From Gongronella butleri (Eukaryota; Mucoromycota; Mucoromycetes; Mucorales; Cunninghamellaceae): a stretch of DNA of 64,000 nucleotides. The first letter of the stretch is position 1, and every line of letters begins with the position of its first letter. The stretch spans positions 1 to 64,000 of the forward strand of contig JAIWZP010000060.1 of the NCBI GenBank assembly GCA_025201375.1, in the 5' to 3' direction. The position numbers and the translations under genes were made by a program. Under the pieces are notes generated by a model. The model saw nothing but the letters and a program-made list of their open reading frames with translations, searched no databases and was not told where the DNA came from. Shown here one piece after another: positions 42,946 to 53,066 of this stretch.

Positions 42946-44251
42946 ATGCAGAATGAAACTACCTTTGTTGACCTGGAAAGTCTGAAGGACGCTTGGGTGT
43001 CGATTCTGCCAAGCGACTATTCCACGCCATTTTTTCAATTTTTCAAGGCAGAACGGTGGTTTGCTCCCGACTCACCGTGTGTTGGTATGCCTCTGTATCT
43101 TGGTAAGGTAGAGAGAGAGAGAGAGAGAGAGAGAGACACACACATGGACAAGGGCCATTGGCAATTAGCAATTGAAGGGGAAGAAATGGGCAAAAATGGG
43201 CTGATCCGCCGCATCTTACCTGTTTTTTTGTGATTTTTCTAGCGACGCCGCTGTCCTCGACGGACACACCGAGCATTTACATGCAATCTGCGGATGCGAA
43301 GCGACTTGCACAGATTGTGGGGGACGAATTGCAATTACCATCGATACCCGTGACACCGGGGGATCTTGTGTTGCCGGCGACCATGTTGACCGAGATCATG
43401 TCGCATACGATGAAGACGCACCGCGATTATTTAAATTTGAAAAAGAAGATCAAGCAGATTGCCAAACGAAAGGAGCGGCATCGCAAGGCGTACGAGGCGT
43501 GGGACGAAGCAAAAAAGCTGCTTAGTGCGCGTCAGCATGTGTTTTTGTGTCTAGATATTGAGGCGTACGAATTGGATCACTCGATCCTGCTAGAGATTGG
43601 CTGGAGCATGTACGACAGCAGGCTGCAGCGGTACCAAGACCAGCACTACATGATTGACCAGTACAAACACCTGAACAACAGCAAATACGTGTCGGATGAG
43701 CGCTTGTCCTTTAGGTTTGGCACATCCGTGTGGAGCAGTCTGAAGCAGGCGTTTGCCGAGCTGTACAAGGACATGGCATGGGCCACGGAGCGCGACGGTG
43801 CCTTTATCCTTGTCGGCCACGGCCTTGATAGCGATTTGCGCTACCTTCAAAAATCCGGCTTCAAATGGCCCGCCATCCAGCCTAATTCTATCCTCTCCAT
43901 CGACATGCCGTTTCCACTGGTGCCCGACGGCGTCGCCAATGTCCAGAATTCCGCGGTCCATTGCATCATCAACACGGAAACACTCTTTGGCGTCCACAAA
44001 AACGACCTGCAGCAGCCTTTTGGCCTTAGCAAGTGTCTCGTCGACTTGGAAATTCCCCATCGTGCGATGCACAATGCCGGTAAAAAAGGAAACAAATGGA
44101 AAAAAAGCCAGTGTGGAAATTGACATTTGGCTACCTTTTCTGCTTTTTTTTTTCTTTCCCTCGCACTTCCCCGTCGCTAGGCAATGACGCGCATTATACC
44201 TTGCATTTGTTCATGGACCTGATGACACGCTCAAATCGGCATGGAAAATGA
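42946..44251 (+). CDS. Gfd2/YDR514C-like protein with RNase H-fold (DEDDh-type) domain
   Basis: Exons 42946-43102, 43243-44079 and 44181-44251 give 354 residues. A N-terminal region with a predicted helix pair (KTHRDYLNLKKKIKQIAKR) precedes the RNase H-like domain typical of fungal Gfd2 and YDR514C: FLCLDIEAYELDHSILLEIG (Asp and Glu), ILVGHGLDSDLRYL (Asp), then HNAGNDAHYTL, where His-x4-Asp completes a DEDDh set. In yeast Gfd2 is linked to mRNA export factor Dbp5 and Gle1. The final Asp lies in the last, 71-nt exon, so the splice matters for the active-site pattern. That exon and its intron end are tandemly duplicated just downstream. Whether the protein is an active nuclease is not known. 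The C-terminus (MTRSNRHGK) looks shifted compared with the duplicate. Confidence 0.82.
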
Positions 44252-44370
44252 CATTTGGCCATCTTTTCTGCTTGCTTTTTTTTCGTCCCACTCCCTCGCT
44301 AATCAAAGGACGCGCATTATACCTTGCATTTGTTTATGGACCTCCCTGACGCGCTCAAGCTAGGTGGCAA
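44121..44370 (+). repeat. Tandem duplication of the last exon of the Gfd2-like gene
   Basis: Units 44121-44248 and 44249-about 44370 both start TGACATTTGGC, run through CTTTTCTGCTT and a T-run, and share GACGCGCATTATACC, then TTGCATTTGTT and ATGGACCT. The first has acceptor GTCGCTAG; the second has GCTAATCAAAG, which shifts the frame if used. Confidence 0.88.
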
Positions 44371-44426
44371 AGCAAAATGTTGTTCGGTTTATTTGTCCAA
44401 TCGAGAAAGAAATAAAAAGAAGCTTT

Positions 44427-44982
44427 TTAGTTCTTTTGGTTCTTGAGGACACGCTTGACGATCTTTTGTTCCTCGATCAAGAAGGCGCGCAAGATGCGGT
44501 TGCGCACGCAGGTGCCGCAGCGGGAACCGCCATAGGCACGGGTGACGTTCTTCTGGGTCTTGGAGACGGTGGCGAACTGGCGGGGGCGGAGAGCCTTGAT
44601 CTAATGGCATGAAAATGGGCAAAACGAGAGAGAAAGACACAAATGCCATTGCAAAAAAAAAAGGAATAAAAAAAAAAGCAAAAGAAGCGTGAGTTGAACA
44701 ATGCATAGAATGATTTCCTCTTTTTCTTTCGTCATTTTTTTTTTATGCGTACACCAGCCAAGTTGTTGCCACAGTCACCGCAGCGGGGAGCCTTGACGGG
44801 CTTCTTCTCGTACTGGTAGACGAGCTTGGAGCCTGGAAGAAAGCGTCAAAAAAGGAGTCAATTGGCAAAATGTTCGAATAAAATGGCTCGTCAAAAGGCT
44901 TACCAGGGGTCTTGACGATCTTGACGCGGTTGGAGCGAGTGTTGTACGACAGGCGACGACGGTAAGTGACTCTTTGAACCAT
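44427..44982 (-). CDS. RPL34: 60S ribosomal protein L34 (eL34)
   Basis: Minus-strand exons 44904-44982, 44753-44832 and 44427-44600 give 110 residues. The N-terminus is [18 protein letters not shown], followed by the zinc-ribbon-like CGDCG, then [26 protein letters not shown] and [15 protein letters not shown], all diagnostic of eL34. The donor of exon 2 is GTACGC after GGT, which rebuilds [11 protein letters not shown] as in yeast (LQG-ISTLRPRQ). The protein is shorter than yeast L34 (121) because it lacks most of the C-terminal Lys tail. The divergent RbfA-like gene starts about 420 bp away, so the two genes for cytosolic and mitochondrial ribosomes share a promoter region. Confidence 0.97.
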
Positions 44983-45399
44983 GATCTGCAAGGCGGAAAG
45001 CGAGGAAAAAAAAAAAAGTTAGATCTACAATCGCAAATGGCGCCATCCATCCATCCTTTTTGGCCGCATCCATCCATTGTCTCTCCATCGCCATCATCTG
45101 TATCATGGTGAAGCGCATGTGGACGTGATTGCAAGGATGGATGAATTGGCGTGTCGTCGTTGAATGGGCGTCGTACCAAGTTTATACACACGAACAAAGG
45201 TGGTAAGGGAGAGGAAGAAGAAGAAGAGACGGGGCCAGGGCGAGCTTCCTCAAAGAAAATACCGGCTCGAGCCCAGCAGGATCGCTCATTGGCTCATTTC
45301 AATGTCCGCCCGGACATGTCGTTTTTTGCATCACTTTCCTTTCAAAAATGGGCTTTTCCCTTTTTTTTTTCCCTCTCTTCTCTGTCTCTTTTTTCTTTT
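44983..45399. promoter_or_regulatory. Divergent promoter region of RPL34 and the RbfA-like gene
   Basis: This 417-bp spacer has short direct repeats CCATCCATCC near 45042-45078, a purine stretch (GAAGAAGAAGAAGAGAC) at 45215 and pyrimidine tracts at the RbfA start. No coding signal. Confidence 0.4.
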
Positions 45400-46057
45400 A
45401 TGCTACGCCGCTGCTTTACGACGGCGGCCAAGGCTGCCGCGACGGGTCTCCCGAAGCCGTCTAGGAAGCCACAGCTTGAACAGGTGAGCGACGTGCTGAT
45501 CCCGGGACCGTATTTGCGCTATTTTCGCCCCAAAAAGACAAGAGCAGCGCCGGTCGCCGCAGCGCCGCAGGACCAGCACCTGGCCACACACAAGGAAGCC
45601 GCACGACCAATGTACGAATACGATGCGGCGCCCACCGTGTCGCAGGAACGCATGGCGCAGCGCATCCATCGTGCGCTTCACACTGTCTATGCCGTCGAGC
45701 CATTGCCAACCCATCTGGTCACCCAAACCGCCATGACCATCCGAGACATCAAGGTTGCACGCAACTTGCGCGCCTGTCGCATCTTTTACGAGCCTACATC
45801 GACAAACAAGGCAGAACAAGTAAAGCGAAAAAAAGGCTCATTTATGACCCTCAATGGCTCATTTTTCCACTTTTTTTTTTGGTCAGGCACGTGTGGAAAA
45901 AGCCATGGACCAGCATGGACTCTTGTTGGCAAAGCTAGTCAAGGAGCATGCGCTGCTTCGTCGGCCCATCTCGATCAAATTCGCATTGGCCTCCGAGGAA
46001 AAAAGGCGGTTGGATGACATTTATGACCAGCTGGAACAGCAATTGCGCGACGAATAA
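45400..46057 (+). CDS. RBFA: Mitochondrial ribosome-binding factor A-like protein
   Basis: Exons 45400-45819 and 45887-46057 give 196 residues. The start MLRRCFTTAAKAAATG is Arg/Ala/Thr-rich without acids, as in matrix-targeting presequences. The core fits RbfA: ERMAQRIHRALHTVY, TAMTIRDIKVARNLRACRI (the KH-like strand-helix with DIKVARNLR), then after the intron AMDQHGLLLAKLVKEHALLR and PISIKFALASEEKRRLDDIY. RbfA binds the small-subunit rRNA near helix 45 and assists late maturation. Bacterial RbfA is about 130 residues; the extra length is the presequence and linker (APVAAAPQDQ). The family match is by pattern only but covers the whole domain. Confidence 0.72.
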
Positions 46058-46195
46058 GCTTTTTTTTTACACCTCCCTTCTTCCTGTAAAAACATGAAGA
46101 TCATTTACCCTCCCTTTACATTATTTCGCATCCAAAAACGAGCTGTATTTTACATTTTTAATTTAAACAAGAATAAATTACTTTTTTTTACATCA

Positions 46196-47586
46196 TTACG
46201 ACAGCGACGGGTCGGGTGCCGCGAGACCAAAGCCAATGCGTCGCTTGCCATAATCAAAGACCTAATAATGAGAGAGAGAATGAGAAAAAAAAAAGGAGGA
46301 GACGCGACGCGACGCGCTTTTTTTTTCTTGTCCTTTTTTTTACCGTGTAATAATGCTTCATGAAGACGTCGCCTAGGATCCATGTCTTTTCATCATAGTC
46401 CAATGCCTGGCCCGAGATGCCTGAGAGACACATATCGTTTTTGGGGTGCAATTGGCTCATGATGTAGCGATCGCCGGGCAAAGTGAGCTCTACCCCGTCG
46501 TCCAATTGAAAGATCAAGGTCGGCAGCTTGTCCGCGGCGGCACAAGGGATGGACCACGTGGAATCACCATTACTGACGGCGCCATCAATGGTGGCATGGA
46601 TCTTTTCCGCGTCCTCGGGGGTTGTGATAATTAAAGTGGTGCCACTGTCGACAATGGCACGACGCTCGCCGATTTTCGTCTTTGTATCGCCGAGGCGCAC
46701 CTTGTTCAACTGCACGGCCCAATACTCATTGTCAACGAGCGGTGAGTATTGCAATTTGCCTGTATAGCGCGTCGGATCGATGCCACCAAAGTCGATTTCG
46801 CCGCCTCGTTGCTGGATGTACATGGCAAACACGGGGTGATCCAGCGTATTCTTGTCCATCATGGCGTAAAAAGGCGGTGCGTGTCGCGAGCTCGACAGAG
46901 GCGCAAGCGCAAGCCCAAAAATGCCGTCAAATGGTGTGCCCATGAATTCGTCGGAAATAGCCACGGCCTCGCCCACGACTTGATCCGTCAATTCCATCCC
47001 GGCTACCTGGATCGTCTCGCGCGTCAGCAGCGCCTTGATGTGGCCCGTCCCGTACGTCACCTCCATGGCCTGACGCATCTTGCGCTTGCCTTGCGTCACC
47101 GCACGGAACGACGACGACAATTTGTTGCTATATTGCTGGTGCTGCTGGCAACTGACGCTCTGACAATTCGCTGACACTACCCATACGTCTGCACTGCCTG
47201 TATCAAACACCACGTGGAATGGCTGCGGAGGACTGCCAAGTTGAATTTCGCCGTAATAGCCTTGTTTTGCATCAATTTGAATCCAAAATTGCCCATTTTT
47301 TTTTAAGAAACAGCTGTGAGTGGTCATGACAAATTGGCGCTCATTTTGATGATTTACCGCTGCCATGCTGGTACGCGACTTGAGGCACCTTTGAAATAGC
47401 ATACGACTGGCCCATTGGTGACAAATCCTTTCTTAATGGGATCTTGATCCCACCTGAAACACTGACAGTGCCATTGGTTGCTGCGGTCATCTCCTGACGA
47501 CGCGCAAAGGGTCGCGCATCCACACCTGCATAAGCGACTAGGCACGAAAGCAGCATCCATTGACAAACATGTGCAAGTGCAAGCAT
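46196..47586 (-). CDS. Secreted pepsin-type aspartic protease (A1)
   Basis: Minus-strand exons 47358-47586, 46344-47260 and 46196-46261 give 403 residues. A signal peptide (VCQWMLLSCLVAYAGVDA) starts the protein and a short propeptide region follows. The two catalytic Asp are in FDTGSADVW (Asp96) and IVDSGTTLI (Asp281); DSG in the second lobe is seen in other pepsins. The flap is MEVTYGTGHIKALL. The C-terminus is ILGDVFMKHYYTVFDYGKRRIGFGLA, rebuilt over the last intron. The acceptor of intron 1 is chosen at AACAAG|GCTATT, giving YYGEIQLGSPPQ after exon 1; this makes an intron of about 97 nt and is in frame. Residues between the propeptide and YYGE are few, so a missed small exon is possible. 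Likely secreted or vacuolar. Confidence 0.9.
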
Positions 47587-49228
47587 TTTTGTGTCTTTTT
47601 TTTAAATAAGTTAAATTAGAATTATAAAATAAAAAATAAAAAAAATAAACGAAAAGAGAAAAGCAATTGCCTCGCTTGACATTGCGCGCTCGCTTGATGA
47701 TCCCCTTGCGCCGCACAGAACCGCGATCATGACGCGCAAAATGAAAAAAAAACCCTAGGATGGTTATTCTTGATCGACATCGATGGCAATGGCTCTCTAC
47801 TCTACATAAAAGAACGTGGGGGAATCTCTCCAGAAAAAAAAAAAAAATGAACAGGATCATGCCCAATTGCAGCCTTTGTGGCCAATTGTTTGTTGCTTGC
47901 CCATTTTCCTTTTTTAAATTTGCCCCTCGCTCCTCCGTTCCCTGTCCCCCCGCATTTTTGTTGTCGTTGTTTGTTTGCAACCTTCCTTGCTCCCTTGCAA
48001 AAACGCACTCTCGCCTACGTACATGTAAATTGCTACGCACACGTCCTTTGAAGAGATGTCTCCTTTTTTTCCTTCTTTTTTTTTCCAAAGATACCGCGCT
48101 CGCTCCTTGGAAGGCACTTTTTTCCCCTGATTTTTTTTTTTTTTTTTGGGTGTACGTGGCATTGGCCGGTTTCATGCGTGGCCACGCCCCAGGTGCGAAT
48201 TGGGAGTGATGATTGAGTTTCTCACACGCGTGCACATACTTGGCCCTTTCTTGATTTGCCTGTTTGTTTGATTGCCTTTTTGCCATTGTTTGTCATCTCT
48301 TGGAGTTCCCGAGTTGCAAAATAATTGTCAGTGACACCTCATGGCCCACGCGCGCGCGCCATTTTTTTTTTTTTTCCTGGCAACCTTGATGCTAGTTAAA
48401 CGCCGCATCTTGCAAAACTGGGCACAAATGGCTTGGCTCCGCCACGCCAATTCTTTCAATTAAGCTTCCACCACGACGCTAGCCTCCCCCCCCCGTCCGC
48501 CTCCTTCCCTTCGTCGCTCGTCGCTCCTTTTTGATTTTTTAGGCCCCTGTGCCCTGAAAAAAAGGCGCGTATGCCCCTTTTTGCGCCTTTACAGCCTCCG
48601 TGCGAGCCCCCTGAAGGGTCAATGCCGCATCCTTCATACTCATGGACCGTCGATCTGCCCTGGTTATCGGCGTCACGCAAACAGTGAACGCGTCTGCATG
48701 ACAACGAGGCACTTTTGTTTCACACATGTTGCTCTGATTTCCAAAATAACCCCCCTGGCAACCGTGACAACCCAAGAAAGAAAAAAAAGGGGATATCCAT
48801 TTTTTTTATTGTGATGTTTTTCAAAAAAAAAAAAACAAAAAGAGAAAAAAGAGGCGACACAGCAATGTGTCTATGACAAAAAGTGGGATGGGGGGTGGGT
48901 GCAAGTACAAAAGATTAAGATAAGAAAAAAAAAAGTAGAGAGTAAGCAAGTAGAGGGTAAGGGGCAAAATCATACTTGAAACGAGAAATTGGAGCGTGGA
49001 GAGAGGAGCGCACGCGACGGACGCGTGGAAAAAAAAAAAAAGAGAGAGACTACACTACAAAAGGGCTATATAAAAATGCGTATATACGATGAAACGGAGT
49101 GAAAAAGATGGGTGAAAAAAGTGGAGATGGGGCGAGGAGGGAGGTGGAAACAGTGTACAAAAAAGAGGAAGAAAAAAAAAGGAAAAAAAAAAGAGGAAAT
49201 GGGGTCTCTATTTTTTTGTTCTTCTTCT
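47587..49228. other. Gene-free stretch of 1.6 kb
   Basis: This lies between two minus-strand genes: the protease promoter (AT-rich near 47600-47650) and the glycosyltransferase 3' flank (poly-A/G purine-rich, 48820-49200). Open frames here are low-complexity. No RNA gene or repeat was recognised. Confidence 0.5.
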
Positions 49229-51355
49229 TTACACATCCTCGGCATCCTCGTCAAAGAACTTTTCCGAAACAATGTACTGGTCTGTCGGGCGGTAGAGTCT
49301 CTTGATGCAGGCAATGGTGGAGGGGATGGTCATAAACATCCAAGCGGCAATGGGCAAGGAGATGTAGTCGAGGACGTTTTTCCATGTGCGTGATTCTGTG
49401 TGCGCCTTGTGGTACATTTCGCGGTCGACGACGCGATGCAGATGCTCGTAGATGGCGAGTGTGCCGAAGAGAGGGAGCGGCAGGAACAAGGTGATGATTT
49501 TCACGATATTCCAGAGGGTGGCATAAAAGTCCGAGGTGAGGATCGGGTTATCTGCGGGTTCGACGATGGCGACCATGGGGTGGGGCGGGAACAGGATGAA
49601 TTGCGTCAATGGGACGGCGGCAAACATGAGCCAGCCAGACGTGCAGGGGATCATGTGCGCTTCAAGCACTTTGAGGCACATGAGCAGCTTGTCGAACCAA
49701 AAGTGCGGCGACGCGTACAACGACGCCTTTTTGTCGTGTTGCAAAAGCACGCTTTGCTTGCCATTGGGCAAGTCCTTGATCCCTGCGGCGCTACGCAAGC
49801 AATACGACACGTCGGCAACACCATTGTAATGGCGCTTCGCCTGCACATAGCGCGCGTACATGTTGGACAAGTAGCCATTGGTCTGCACATTCGTCAAATT
49901 GATCGGCACATAGATGGGCGCACAGCGAGCAAGGCCGTCCGTCTTGAAAAAGCACTTCAACATCATGTGCATGTCCTCGCCAACAGAGTCAGCGTCCGTG
50001 TCCCAATAGCCAACGCGCTCAGCAAGCACCAGAGACAGCGAGTACGTCGAGCAAGGGAAGGCAATACCACGGCTATTGCTCAAATTCGACATCACCATGG
50101 CAGACCATGTAATATCGGTCATGCGAACGCACGCTGGCACCTCATGAGCATTGCGAGAGAAGAAAATTGGTGGCGCAAACAGCAAAAAGTACGGATCATC
50201 CGCTTGGCTGAACGATTTTTCAACCTGAGAGACAAAAAAAAAAAAAGAGACAAAAAACGTGAGATTTCCATCTTTTTTTTTTTCTTTTTTGCTGTTTTGT
50301 CCTTTTTTTTTACCTCCTTGATGTACAGTTCCGAGATGGACGAGTCGGAATCCGAGACGGTAAGGATGACGCGGCGACGGTCGACGCCGCGCTGGATGAG
50401 TTCGGCACAGCCCGTGCGAGCGGCCCATGCAACATTGGAGCCCTTGCCGCGCGATTCGCCAGGAATGTCGCTAGGATGCGAGGTGACGATGAAGTGCAAG
50501 AAGCTGTCCTTGAAGTAGCTGGCAAGATTCGCGGCCTTGGCTTCATGACCGGCCTCGGATGCTTCCATGGCAAGGATGATGATGTAATTGGTTTGAGCAT
50601 TTCTACATTAAATAAAAAAATGGGGCCAATGTCAGTCTAGATACATTTTCAGGAGCTTTTTGTGTGGATGTGGATATAATGTGTGTGTATGAGTGATCCC
50701 CCCTCCCCTCAAAGGAGGCAAAAAGAGAGACTGGGAAAAAAAAGAGACGTGCGGATGGAGAGAGCGACTGATGTGAAAAAAAAAGAGAGATGCGAGAGAG
50801 AGAGAGGGGCTCCGCGCAGAAAAAAGGAGGGGCGGGGAGGGGGAGGAGGGACAAGAGAGGAATTGGGGAACAAAAAGAAAAGAAAGGGCGGCTATTTTTT
50901 TCTTACCTATGGTTGGCGAGGCGCTTGATGGTGTCCCTCAGCAGGGCCTCGGGCTCGGCGTAATTGGGAACGATAAAGGCATGATAAAAGTGGCTATCTT
51001 CATACAATTTCAGGCTGGCTTCCATCTCGTCAAAGCGCTCATCGTCCTCATGAGCCGAGTAGCGCTCGCGTGTGGGCGTGGGCGACGGCGACGCGGGAGT
51101 GGACGCGGCAGATGCCTTGTCTTGCGCACGCTCGCTTTGATTCCACTTGCGAATGGTCTTTTTGATGTTGTTTGCCGTGATGTAAAACTTGAACACATGG
51201 TTGATTTGCGAATACAAAAAACTGGTAAAGTACACGAGCAGAAACAGCAGATAAAAACGAGGTATCAGCAGCGGGCCAAGCGGCAGCAGCAAAATCGACA
51301 CAATGGCGGCCATGGGCGCGACAAGCTCAAACGGATACGTGAGCAGGGAGGTCAT
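49229..51355 (-). CDS. Membrane-bound family-2 glycosyltransferase-like protein
   Basis: Minus-strand exons 50907-51355, 50314-50602 and 49229-50224 give 577 residues. Two membrane helices start the protein (VAPMAAIVSILLLPLGPLL, FYLLFLLVYFTSFLY). The cytosolic domain follows: HAFIVPNYAEPEALLRDTI, NYIIILAMEASEAGHEAKA, and VILTVSDSDSSI, the Asp-x-Asp position that binds UDP-sugar and metal. GYWDTDADSVGEDMHMMLKC includes the second acidic motif. Three C-terminal helices follow (WLMFAAVPLTQFILFPP, IVKIITLFLPLPLFG, ISLPIAAWMFMTIPSTIAC). The order matches GT2-like proteins with three C-terminal helices, a set shared by chitin and hyaluronan synthases, but I see no QxxRW. Its product is unknown. The cytosolic linker is Ala/Ser/Pro-rich, and the tail is acidic (FFDEDAEDV). 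Confidence 0.78.
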
Positions 51356-52469
51356 GGCTGTAAAATTGATATAAATGACACAAAAAGGGGCGAGGGGTGA
51401 CGACGCGCGACGAGAGAATAAAAAAAAGTGTGGAAAAAGTGGTGGAGAGGCACAGCCGACAAGAACGATAGGGCGACCAAAGGGGGTGAGGGATGGAGAG
51501 ATTAGAAGCGAAGCGGCGGGCTTGGTGGATGACGGAAACAAAAGTGGGGAAAAAGAAAAAAAGCAAAAAAAAAAGAAGAACAAAAAAGGTACGAAATTAA
51601 GATAAAAGGTAAAAAAAAAAAAAAGAGAAAATAGGTGTAAAGAATAAAAAAAATAAAGGTGGCTAAAATGAAAGGGAAACCTATTAGGCTTTTCTAAAGG
51701 GAAGAAAAAAAAGGGGGTGGTGGGTGGAAAAAAAAGAGAGAGAAAAAGGTCAAAAGGAAAAAAAAAATACAGAGAGAGAAGAAGAGCAAAAAAAAGAGTG
51801 GGTTCAGGCCCTTTCCTCTCTTTTGGTTTCTATGGCAACCGATGTAGACTCCGCCTTGTATCACAAAAAAAATAAAAAATCGTGCGTGTCACCCGTTTCC
51901 CCCCCAATCATCACCTCAAAAAACACGTCCCCCAAGCAGTCCATTCATCCAATTCATCGCCTCCCAAGCCAATGAGAGCAGCAATGACAAATTGAATAGC
52001 ATATGTTGCTTTTGCGCGCCCATGAAACACTTGTCACCCCATCCGGCCCCCCCTTTTCCTAGTAAAAAAAAAAAAAAAAAAAAAAAAAAGCCTCGCTTCC
52101 ATCCTCGCGCTCAAAGCATGTGACCCTCTATTGTCTCATCTCGTCTGAAATTTGCAATTTCATCATCCTCCATCGAACAATCGAACAAAAAATATATATA
52201 GTTTGGAAGCAATGGATGGCGAATTCGTCGATCCTCGCTTGGCGCGAGATGAATCGTGCTGAGCTCCGAGAATTTTTTTTTTTGTCAGATGGGGGGAGTG
52301 CCGAGGGCCGCCCACCTCGTTTTCACTTTATTTTCGAGTGCCAAGGTGAGTGCAGCCACACAGAGAAAACATGGGTGCTCAAACGTGCAACGACGCCTCC
52401 GTCTTTTTTTTTTTTTTTTGCTCTTTTTCTCTATCGCATCCAAATTTAGCACCCTAATTGTGTTTTAGC
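51356..52469. promoter_or_regulatory. Divergent promoter region, 1.1 kb
   Basis: Upstream of the glycosyltransferase the DNA is purine-rich (poly-A/G to about 51800), followed by a 29-A run at 52060-52089 and TATATATA at 52193-52200 on the Ych1 side. The track 52200-52470 has an untranslated pyrimidine-rich leader. No gene seen. Confidence 0.4.
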
Positions 52470-53066
52470 ATGTCTTTTAGTGCTCCTTTTGCCGACAGCG
52501 ATGAGGTTGTCGTCTTGATCCGCGACAAGACAAAGCAACCTGGCAAGGATTATCTTATTGTCGACGTGCGTGGCGAGGACTTTGAGGTAAAAATGAAAAA
52601 ACCGCCCTTTTTTTTTTGTCTCTTTTGCTATCGTCAAACTGATTTCTTGCTTGATTTTTGGTTCATGCAAAGATAGGGCGGTCATATCCCTGGCATGATC
52701 AATGTGCCGGCTGGCAAGCTGATTGACTCAGCGCCTGAATTGATCCAAAAATACGCAAAAGTGCCCGTGGTGTACTTTCACTGTGCCTTGTCGCAAGTCA
52801 GAGGTAAAAAAAAAAAAATCTGGGGGTGACAAAAAAAAAAAGGCACCATTGGCCGCAAGCATCATGTGCAAACTCGAAAAAAACACGTCATAGGACCCAA
52901 ATCCGCGCGCATCTACAACGAGTATTGCGCATTGCAGGGCATCCGGACCAACCAGGAGGTCAAGGTTTTGCGTGGCGGCTTTGAGGCATGGCAAGAAAAG
53001 TATCGTGGCGAAAAGGACCTGCTGGAAGATTATGACGAGGAACGATGGCTCAATGAGTTCCATTGA
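52470..53066 (+). CDS. Cdc25-like rhodanese-fold phosphatase (Ych1/Ibp1 family)
   Basis: Exons 52470-52586, 52677-52803 and 52894-53066 give 138 residues. The single rhodanese domain starts LIVDVRGEDFEGGHIPGMIN and has the active loop HCALSQVRGPKSA, with nucleophile Cys75 and Arg81 in a C-x5-R loop; the loop is split by intron 2. VLRGGFEAWQEKY ends the fold. Six-residue loops like this belong to Cdc25 phosphatases and arsenate reductases; the RGP after the Arg is the mark of fission-yeast Ibp1 and budding-yeast Ych1. Human-type Cdc25 N-terminal regulation is absent. Substrate in cells is not known. An AATAAA signal lies about 87 bp past the stop. Confidence 0.9.

Noticed and set aside
43106..43140. 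(GA)n run inside the Gfd2-like intron 1
   Set aside because: Simple microsatellite, ordinary for this genome.
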